From Oscillospiraceae bacterium (GTDB lineage: Bacteria; Bacillota; Clostridia; Saccharofermentanales; Saccharofermentanaceae), in assembly GCA_900176545.1 (NCBI GenBank), contig FWXP01000012.1, positions 1-49,081 on the forward strand: a stretch of DNA of 49,081 nt, in the 5' to 3' direction. The position numbers and the translations under genes are program-made. Below the pieces are notes generated by a model that saw nothing but the letters and a program-made list of their open reading frames with translations, did no database searches and was not told where the DNA came from. Below are positions 43,502-49,081 of this stretch, in pieces. Position 1 is the first letter of the stretch, and each line of letters starts with the position of its first letter.

Positions 43502-44149
43502 ATGAATAACAATACGATCAAGAACATGACAGTCTACACTGAGCATGATAAAGGCCCTAAGGACTATAGGGCCGTGAAGATCTACGCGATCTTTCTGGTT
43601 ATCTTCGCAGTTGGAGGAGTATTCTTCCTGGCGCAAGTCATTTTTTATGGCAACATCACGGGGAATGTACTCTCTACAAGATTCGTCAGGGACTACTGTC
43701 GTAAAGACCTGTGCGTCAATCAGATGATCGCCAACTTCTTCTCAGCCTTTGTCATTTGGTACGCTATCATATATGAATGGTCAAGCCAAAACAGCGACAA
43801 GAAACTGGACAACATACCATTATTACCGAAGGTTATCCTCGTCTTGATAATATGCCTGGGCTTCTCGTGCATTGATACTTATATGACAATCAAGGTGTTT
43901 AGCTCTGAGCCGGTGATTAGCACCGCACAAGTATCAGATAAGTACACTAAGCCTTCACTCAGCAGAGGCGGCCGCACCAGAAGATACTATTTCAAGTTTT
44001 CTGATGGTGCCAAATACAAGACTACATCCGAAGAGTACGAGGAAGCCAATATCGGTGACACCTACTACATCGCCTACTTCGGCGGTACGGCCGTAGAGAT
44101 CTTCGACGCGGACGAGTATTCGCTGCCCGGAGAATATACACTAAGATAA
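43502..44149 (+). CDS. Tandem membrane protein family, copy 4
   Basis: A 215-residue membrane protein with marks GNVLSTRFVRDYCRKDLCVN, SSEPVISTAQVSDKYTKPSL, RRYYFKFSDGAKYKTTSEEY and GDTYYIAYFGGTAVEIFDAD. It is closest to copy 2. Three spans are predicted and an N terminus with charged residues is cytoplasmic. It is 20 nt downstream of copy 3 and ends the cluster at a strong terminator. No catalytic motif is seen. Confidence 0.72.
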   Translation: MNNNTIKNMTVYTEHDKGPKDYRAVKIYAIFLVIFAVGGVFFLAQVIFYGNITGNVLSTRFVRDYCRKDLCVNQMIANFFSAFVIWYAIIYEWSSQNSDKKLDNIPLLPKVILVLIICLGFSCIDTYMTIKVFSSEPVISTAQVSDKYTKPSLSRGGRTRRYYFKFSDGAKYKTTSEEYEEANIGDTYYIAYFGGTAVEIFDADEYSLPGEYTLR

Positions 44150-44165
44150 TCTGATAACGAGCAAG

Positions 44166-44202
44166 AGATCCCGTTTGCCCTATGGCAGGCGGGATCTTAT
44201 AT
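44166..44202. terminator. Terminator of the membrane-protein cluster
   Basis: AGATCCCGTTTGCC (44166-44179) and GGCAGGCGGGATCT (44184-44197) form a 14-bp stem (two G-U pairs) with a CTAT loop, then TATATT. It lies between convergent genes; the U-tract is weak on both strands. Confidence 0.75.
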
Positions 44203-44657
44203 TAATCCCAAAGCATCTCCATCACAGGGCCGTCTTCACTCTCGCCTCCGCAGTATGGGCAGGTAAGGTACATGAGCTCGCCATCGGATGCGATATGCAT
44301 AATATCCCCGCACTTCCTGCACTTATGGATATATTCGCGAACGAGAGTACAGTCTTCACCGTCAGTTGCCATGACGGCGCGGGAAATCTCTTTTTCCACA
44401 CCGGGGACCAGGTAGAGTGACAGGCTTCTTAGGGATGACCAATGTCCGCAGGAAGAACAACAGTAGATCTTATAGGATGCGTCTACCGTAACATATGGAT
44501 CGCTGTCCATAAGATCCTTCATGGAGGAACCGTAATTCCCCTTACGGATCTTGACGACGACCTCTTCGTATTCCTTAGGATAGAGCATGCCTATACCCTG
44601 ATGAGCAGAATAGTTCTTGCCGCACTTACTGCACTTAAATCCGAGATCTCTTCCCAT
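44202..44657 (-). CDS. Small protein with two zinc-binding Cys clusters
   Basis: A 151-residue cytoplasmic protein. Four pairs of cysteines are seen: CSKC near residue 9, CCSSC near 70, CRKC near 113 and CPYC near 133. They suggest two zinc ribbons flanking a helical middle. AGGGGG precedes the start. It resembles uncharacterised zinc-ribbon proteins of Clostridia; the function is unknown. It is encoded 74 nt downstream of sfsA on the same strand and may be co-transcribed with it. Confidence 0.75.
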   Translation of the reverse strand: MGRDLGFKCSKCGKNYSAHQGIGMLYPKEYEEVVVKIRKGNYGSSMKDLMDSDPYVTVDASYKIYCCSSCGHWSSLRSLSLYLVPGVEKEISRAVMATDGEDCTLVREYIHKCRKCGDIMHIASDGELMYLTCPYCGGESEDGPVMEMLWD

Positions 44658-44731
44658 GAGTCCACCCCCTGTCGGTCTTATTTTCTTAAGTCTAACACGG
44701 GTTATATTCCATTATTCGTACAAATCAGGGA

Positions 44732-45385
44732 TCAGCAGGTGTATTCCAGGCTCGAAGGCTCCACATGGCATCTTATGAAGACTACTTCGACTCCTGCCTT
44801 TCCGGCCTCGGACATGGCATCTCCGAACTCCGGATGCGTCTCGATATTAGGACGGACTTCCTCTACCCCGTCCATCTGGATAACGAAGGCCAGCATGGCG
44901 TGGTATCCTTCTTCGCGGGCACGGATGAGCTCATGTATATGCCGTACTCCGCGCTCAGTAGGAGCATCGGGGAAATATCCGACACCGTCTACTTCCAGCG
45001 TACAGCCTTTGACCTCCATAAGGTATCGCTCGGATCCTTTCTCCATATAAAAGTCGATCCTGGAATCCCCGTATCGGTACTCGGGACAAACCTTATCGTA
45101 GCCTTGAGATGTGAGCCACTCGGCGGCCACTTTATTAGGAGCCTGGCTGTCGATATTTATGAGAAGGCCGTTGGATTTACGGACCGCCACCAGGTCGTAG
45201 CGGGTCTTGCGCCCCGGGGAATCGGGAGCCGTCAGGAAGACTTCGCATCCGGGGATCAGGAGCTCCTTGCACCTGCCGGTATTCTTCACATGTACTGTCT
45301 CAGGACTGCCGTCTACCGAGACCTCTGCAATGAAGCGATTAGGCCTTCTGACAAAGACTGCAGGAGTTATATTGTCGTATCTCAT
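44732..45385 (-). CDS. sfsA: SfsA-family protein (sugar fermentation stimulation)
   Basis: A 217-residue SfsA homolog of normal length. Motifs: FVRRPNRFIAEV, HVKNTGRCKELLIPG, APNKVAAEWL, SRIDFYMEKGSERYLMEVKG (a PD-(D/E)xK-like core) and FPDAPTERGVRHI. SfsA was first named for a role in maltose metabolism regulation in E. coli and binds DNA; its molecular function is still debated and the nuclease-like core suggests nucleic-acid processing. It stands alone or with the downstream zinc-ribbon gene. Confidence 0.94.
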   Translation of the reverse strand: MRYDNITPAVFVRRPNRFIAEVSVDGSPETVHVKNTGRCKELLIPGCEVFLTAPDSPGRKTRYDLVAVRKSNGLLINIDSQAPNKVAAEWLTSQGYDKVCPEYRYGDSRIDFYMEKGSERYLMEVKGCTLEVDGVGYFPDAPTERGVRHIHELIRAREEGYHAMLAFVIQMDGVEEVRPNIETHPEFGDAMSEAGKAGVEVVFIRCHVEPSSLEYTC

Positions 45386-45462
45386 AACTTAGTGACCCCC
45401 ATTAAGACAGATGATACCACGGGGCATCATTCAAAGAAACTTTACATATTGTATACCGTTTC

Positions 45463-45474
45463 TAACAATTGTTA
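45463..45474. promoter_or_regulatory. 12-bp palindrome upstream of the FtsK-like gene
   Basis: TAACAATTGTTA is a perfect palindrome in the 174-nt divergent gap between sfsA and the FtsK-like gene, about 85 nt before the latter. It could be an operator for either gene. No convincing promoter boxes were assigned. Confidence 0.3.
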
Positions 45475-45559
45475 ACTGATTTATTTATATCCCGTTTATC
45501 TGCCATTAACATCTCTCATCTAGACTAATAGTATAAGGTCAAAGCAGGAGGTGATACAT

Positions 45560-46963
45560 ATGGCATATTCGAAGAACATCCATACAGGGCGTTTTATATC
45601 AGTCCCTGCGCCTACAGATCTCCTCGTTGAGGATCACGCTGCGACCTTCTGCCCCGATCCTTTGGAGCTTGAGATAATGGCAGATCTCCTGGTAGAGTCC
45701 TTTGAGGCCTATAACATCAAGATAAGTGTAGCAGGCATAATCCCGGGACCTACGATAATAAGATTTGAAGCGACTCTCGGAAGAGGCGTTCGTATCTCGG
45801 AAGTGAAGGCTATTCAGGACAACATAATGGCGGCATTGGATCTCCCTTCAATGGACATCGAAGCACCGATCCTGGGGACCAACCTTATAGGGATAGATAT
45901 TCCTAATACCCATAAGAATGTCATCAGGCTTAGAAGCATACTGGATTCGGAGAGGTTCGTTCGAGCTTCCAGAACCAGCGTAGCTCTTGGCATGAACATC
46001 AACTGCGATCCGATACTCTTTGATATCGCGACCAACAGGCATCTTCTCATCACTGGAAGCGACCCCATAGAGATCGAGGCTCTCTGCAACTCCATCGTTG
46101 CCAGCAGCCTTTGCAAGGCATACCCTTACGACATCCGCATGGTGATGGTAGATCCCGTCTACAATTCGTCCAGGCACTTTAACGGTATACCTCATCTTCT
46201 TATGCCGGTGGTCACCAATCCCATAAAGGCCACCAATGCCATAAGAAGAGTAAAGGATGAGCTTACAAGAAGGATGGAGCTTCTGAGCAAGTACTCCATA
46301 AGGTCCATAGACAGCTTGAGGCTTACAAGGAACGCACTTCCCCATATAGTGCTGTTTCTTAATTCCATAGATTCCCTGTCGCCCTACCTGATCGACAACT
46401 GGATGGATGATCTGAGCGAGATCTTATCCAAGGGGCCCGGATTCGGAATACATCTCATAGCATCTTCGAGAGTCAATACGGACAACAGGCTCTTCCTTGA
46501 GCTTAATGACCGTATAACTCACAAGGTGATCTTCAGGGTCAACGACGAAGACGAGAGCAGAGCAGTCATCCACTGCGGCGGCGCAGAGCAGCTGGCAGGA
46601 TTCGGAGACATGCTCTTCTACGACAGCAGCACGAATATCTCCATAAGGAGCAACTGTCCTACCATCACTCCTATCGAGATACAGGACCTGGTCTCTTACT
46701 TCAGGAAGAAGACCAATCTCTACACCATAGGAGATCAGCCCATCGAGGCCAATACCCTCTTTGAGCACGCCGTAGAGATAGTCCTTAGAAGCGGAAGGGC
46801 GACAATACCTCTTGTGCAGCGCTCGCTGAACCTGGATTACTCCGACGCGGTAGTACTTATCTACCAGATGGAGCAGGAGCATATCACAGAGCCTTTGGGA
46901 AGTGACGATCCCGGCAAGGTGCTCGTCACGAGAGAGCAGTGGAACACTATCAAGCAAGGATAA
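45560..46963 (+). CDS. FtsK/SpoIIIE-like protein with degenerate ATPase site
   Basis: A 467-residue protein with no membrane spans. An FtsK alpha domain (IPGPTIIRFEATLGRGVRIS) is followed by the motor-domain fold. The Walker A TGSGKS is replaced by TGSDPI (T165-I170), losing the lysine, and the Walker B (V/I)DE is LNS (N268, S269). Other motor-domain blocks stay close to FtsK: YNSSRHFNGIPHLLMPVVTN. The C-terminal gamma winged helix (about 396-467; ATIPLVQRSLNLDYSDAVVL) that reads orienting DNA sequences is kept. It cannot be a normal translocase; it may bind DNA or pair with true FtsK. The ATG at 45560 follows AGGAGGTG and is preferred to a GTG at 45551. Confidence 0.87.
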   Translation: MAYSKNIHTGRFISVPAPTDLLVEDHAATFCPDPLELEIMADLLVESFEAYNIKISVAGIIPGPTIIRFEATLGRGVRISEVKAIQDNIMAALDLPSMDIEAPILGTNLIGIDIPNTHKNVIRLRSILDSERFVRASRTSVALGMNINCDPILFDIATNRHLLITGSDPIEIEALCNSIVASSLCKAYPYDIRMVMVDPVYNSSRHFNGIPHLLMPVVTNPIKATNAIRRVKDELTRRMELLSKYSIRSIDSLRLTRNALPHIVLFLNSIDSLSPYLIDNWMDDLSEILSKGPGFGIHLIASSRVNTDNRLFLELNDRITHKVIFRVNDEDESRAVIHCGGAEQLAGFGDMLFYDSSTNISIRSNCPTITPIEIQDLVSYFRKKTNLYTIGDQPIEANTLFEHAVEIVLRSGRATIPLVQRSLNLDYSDAVVLIYQMEQEHITEPLGSDDPGKVLVTREQWNTIKQG

Positions 46964-46995
46964 GAAGAAGAAGGGGAAAAGAAGAGGAAGGATGC

Positions 46996-47032
46996 AAAGA
47001 GCGTGTGGAGAATATCCGCACGCTCTTTGCTA
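46996..47032. terminator. Bidirectional terminator between FtsK-like and M1 peptidase genes
   Basis: Arms 46996-47009 and 47015-47028 form a 14-bp stem (one G-U pair) with a GAATA loop. It lies between convergent genes; stretches of A and T at the stem base provide the U-rich part in each direction. Confidence 0.85.
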
Positions 47033-47035
47033 TCC

Positions 47036-48661
47036 TTATAGATCGAATGCCATATCTATTATCGCGTTAAGTTCTTCGTTATCGGTTCCGCAGCAGTCGT
47101 AGAGGACTTCGAAGAAATCTTCTTCGTCTGCGTTAGAGAATGCATTTCGCCGCACATATTCTCTTAAGACTGCAGTAAACTCATCCCTGCCGATTATCTC
47201 TTCTATCCTTCGAAGGACCAGCCTTCCTCTAAGGTAGACATCCGCAGAATAAGTTGACACTTCGAACTCGTAGTAGGGCCTGTTAAGAGGGAACGAAGAA
47301 GAGTAGTATTCGTTCGTTATATCCATATCGGCGTAGGGATCAGTGTCGTATTCTCCGTATATGTCGGCATAGTAGGTGCAAAACAGCCACTCGGAATAGG
47401 AAGTAAGAGACTCGTCCAGCCACGGCTCGTTATAGCAGTCGCTTCCTACGATACCGAAGAACCACTGGTGTCCTATCTCATGGACGGTGATCAGCTTGGG
47501 CCCCCACGGGTCCAGAAGATCCGGATCCATAGTAGGAGCCGAGACTATAACAAGGTTCGGATATTCCATACCGCCCGCGAAGATAGGCGAGATGATCACA
47601 TCTAATTCTTCGTATGGGTATCGCCCCAGCATGTCAGAGAAAGCCTCTAAGGATTCCTGCGCAGTAAGAAGCGTCGACTCTACATATTCGTCCGTGATAT
47701 GCGACGTCTCCGAAGAATATACCACATTGATGTGAACGTCCTCCCAATCGCCTTCTTCTACCACGAAGTTCTGAGATGCGCAGAATACAAAGTCTCGCAC
47801 AAAAGGCGCATAGTAAGTATATGTAGTAAGATCCCCCTCCTCTTCGCGGGACACTTCAGTACCCGTGGTGACCAGGATATAGTCAGAAGGCGCCGTTATC
47901 CTGACGTCGTAATCGGATACCTCCGAGTAGTTGCAGTCGCCCAGCAGGAAGTAAGGAGAATGCGCCCACTCGCCGTCCTTATATTCAGACAAGATAGGAT
48001 AGTAGTAGGTAACGTTATAGACGCCTTCGTATACACCGTCACGGTCCGGCACCGTAGGTATGGTGGCGGTAAAGTCGTACTCCAATGTCATCCTCTCACA
48101 AGGCTTTAGGGGCTCCTCGAGGGTCACCCATATGACCGATACGTCTTCGTCCCTTATATATTCAAGAGAAGTCTCTTCCCTCATGTCAGTTATATTCTCG
48201 ATAACGGTAAAGGCCGCATTGTTCCCTTCAGCTCCTTCTACCCCTACAATATCAGGCTCCGTATACATGGCGGAGTGATCTCGAAGGCAGAGCTTATCCC
48301 AACTGTCTTCCGAATCGTTATAGAAAGTAAATACCACATGCCCGCCTACGGTATTGCTCTCAGGATCGAAAGTGAGGTCCATATCGTAGTGATAAAGCTC
48401 CCGGTCAGGACGCGTTATCTCAAAGCCGGGCTCAGGCGCCGTGAAGCCGTTATCTCCCACGGGCACTACCGGAACCTGCTGCGACATATCTGAAGGCAGT
48501 TCCACGAAGTCATGTGTTGTCTCCGCCGGAAGCTCGAGTATAGTCTCAGCAGAAAGAGTACTGACAGCAGAAGACACCGCCGGCTCCTCGCGCGAGCAGG
48601 AAGATATAAGCGACACCAGGAGCAGCATGCTTACAGCCTTAACTTTGAATCTTCTATCCAT
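47036..48661 (-). CDS. M1-family metallopeptidase lipoprotein
   Basis: A 541-residue protein. The signal peptide ends LISSC, with Cys22 as likely lipid anchor. The catalytic signature is intact: GGMEYPN for substrate N-terminus recognition, HEIGHQW (His394, Glu395, His398) and the third zinc ligand Glu417 in NEPWLDESLTSY. It is a shorter M1 relative lacking the large C-terminal helical domain of aminopeptidase N. It probably trims peptides at the cell surface. The ATG at 48661 follows GGGAGG, and the in-frame upstream extension to 48823 is unlikely. A signal peptide beginning with MDRRFKVKA supports this start. Confidence 0.9.
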   Translation of the reverse strand: MDRRFKVKAVSMLLLVSLISSCSREEPAVSSAVSTLSAETILELPAETTHDFVELPSDMSQQVPVVPVGDNGFTAPEPGFEITRPDRELYHYDMDLTFDPESNTVGGHVVFTFYNDSEDSWDKLCLRDHSAMYTEPDIVGVEGAEGNNAAFTVIENITDMREETSLEYIRDEDVSVIWVTLEEPLKPCERMTLEYDFTATIPTVPDRDGVYEGVYNVTYYYPILSEYKDGEWAHSPYFLLGDCNYSEVSDYDVRITAPSDYILVTTGTEVSREEEGDLTTYTYYAPFVRDFVFCASQNFVVEEGDWEDVHINVVYSSETSHITDEYVESTLLTAQESLEAFSDMLGRYPYEELDVIISPIFAGGMEYPNLVIVSAPTMDPDLLDPWGPKLITVHEIGHQWFFGIVGSDCYNEPWLDESLTSYSEWLFCTYYADIYGEYDTDPYADMDITNEYYSSSFPLNRPYYEFEVSTYSADVYLRGRLVLRRIEEIIGRDEFTAVLREYVRRNAFSNADEEDFFEVLYDCCGTDNEELNAIIDMAFDL

Positions 48662-48689
48662 AGGATCCTCCCTTATACTTTTATCTACC

Positions 48690-48866
48690 ACTAAACTAGC
48701 AGTTCTACCACAATAACTCAATCGACCGTCGGTAGAACCCCGAAGAAAGGGGCAAATAAACCTGCTAACAAAAATCAAGTACTTGTTGGTAGGTTTTCGC
48801 CTTGTTAATTCCGAGCATAGCAAACAGACAGGAATCTATTCCGGTTATGGATACCGACTATACGCT
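48690..48866 (-). other. Structured noncoding region downstream of the second IS110 transposase
   Basis: Two stems can be drawn: GTTCTACC/GGTAGAAC at 48702-48709/48731-48738, and an 11-position stem at 48761-48771/48784-48794 (two G-U pairs in a plus-strand RNA, two A-C mismatches in a minus-strand RNA). On the minus strand this is the sequence that follows the transposase stop. In IS1111-group elements the guide RNA gene lies downstream of the transposase, so this could be such an end. It may also contain the promoter of the M1 peptidase gene. Confidence 0.35.
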
Positions 48867-49081
48867 TTATACAGACTGATATACTTCCATTACTCTCACG
48901 TAATATATGCGCAGAAACTTGTTAAGACCTGCGATTTTGGCCTGCTTCTTACTTTTGCCTTCAGCTTCCTTTTTCAGAATATAGTTATATACCGTACAGT
49001 CTTCAGGTGCTCGGTGACTTTTGAGGACTCTCATAACCTCATAGCCTGTCTTACGTAATGTAGCCGAACCTTTCTTTGAGA
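48867..49081 (-). CDS. IS110-family transposase, C-terminal part (runs off the window)
   Basis: The minus strand from the window edge to the TAA at 48867-48869 encodes 70 residues typical of an IS110/IS1111 transposase C terminus: SKKGSATLRKTGYEVMRVLK, ILKKEAEGKSKKQAKIAGLN and KFLRIYYVRVMEVY before the stop. The catalytic N-terminal part lies beyond position 49081. It is clearly different from the transposase at 249-1421, so the window holds two distinct IS110-family elements. Whether this copy is complete cannot be told. Confidence 0.85.
   Translation of the reverse strand, partial: SKKGSATLRKTGYEVMRVLKSHRAPEDCTVYNYILKKEAEGKSKKQAKIAGLNKFLRIYYVRVMEVYQSV

Noticed and set aside
45848..46957. 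Minus-strand frames opposite the FtsK-like gene
   Set aside because: They are shadows; the plus-strand frame shows conserved FtsK blocks and a strong ribosome site.
1..49081. tRNA or rRNA genes
   Set aside because: No cloverleaf with a TTCGA-type T arm or rRNA-like conserved stretch was noticed in the intergenic regions; a covariance search would be decisive.

Overview
The window reads as a chromosomal segment of a low-GC Gram-positive anaerobe of the class Clostridia, probably a gut or rumen member of Lachnospiraceae/Oscillospiraceae type. Support: AGGAGG-type ribosome sites, many lipobox lipoproteins with Ser/Thr/Glu-rich linkers, PadR + DUF2812, several CPBP membrane proteases, an Rpn-type fragment and IS110-family transposases. 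The family-level guess is inference. No rRNA, tRNA or CRISPR array was seen.

Layout. 1-1.6 kb: an IS110-family transposase with a structured upstream leader (possible bridge RNA). 1.8-5.4 kb: a very large cell-surface protein with two tandem acyltransferase-3 domains. 5.7-11.3 kb (minus strand): a tightly overlapped operon of zinc-ribbon/pseudokinase, two paralogous vWA proteins, a divergent adenylosuccinate-synthetase-like enzyme, a membrane-tethered XRE regulator and a stand-alone acyltransferase-3. This is the best candidate for an undescribed system. 11.4-15.1 kb: three tandem paralogous lipoproteins, each with its own terminator. 15.2-17.6 kb: a PadR-controlled operon with clear operators, ending in a CPBP protease. 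17.7-21 kb: acetyltransferases, a GNAT-aldo/keto reductase fusion and small unknowns. 21-26 kb: a two-component system flanked by two closely related CPBP proteins. 26-31.9 kb: a TetR-controlled FMN reductase, an NAD-epimerase/iron-alcohol dehydrogenase pair, a divergent AraC regulator and a secreted CAP-domain lipoprotein. 32-37 kb: a zincin lipoprotein and a BFD ferredoxin-LuxE-LuxC operon for acyl activation and reduction. 37-40.6 kb: a peptidase-S51-like protein lacking its serine, and the housekeeping pair lepB-lepA. 40.8-44.1 kb: an Rpn-type fragment and four tandem paralogous small membrane proteins of unknown function. 44.2-49.1 kb: a zinc-ribbon protein, sfsA, an FtsK/SpoIIIE homolog with its ATPase motifs destroyed, an M1-family metallopeptidase lipoprotein, and the C-terminal end of a second IS110-family transposase running off the window.

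How the parts fit: much of the segment looks like envelope biology (acyltransferases, CPBP proteases, lipoproteins, signal peptidase, secreted peptidases) with local regulators. Two regulator circuits can be read directly in the DNA. In each, a consensus promoter has a palindrome in its -35/-10 spacer and a second copy just downstream (PadR near 15.25 kb, TetR near 27.45 kb). Functions are assigned by recognising motifs by eye; no database search was run.
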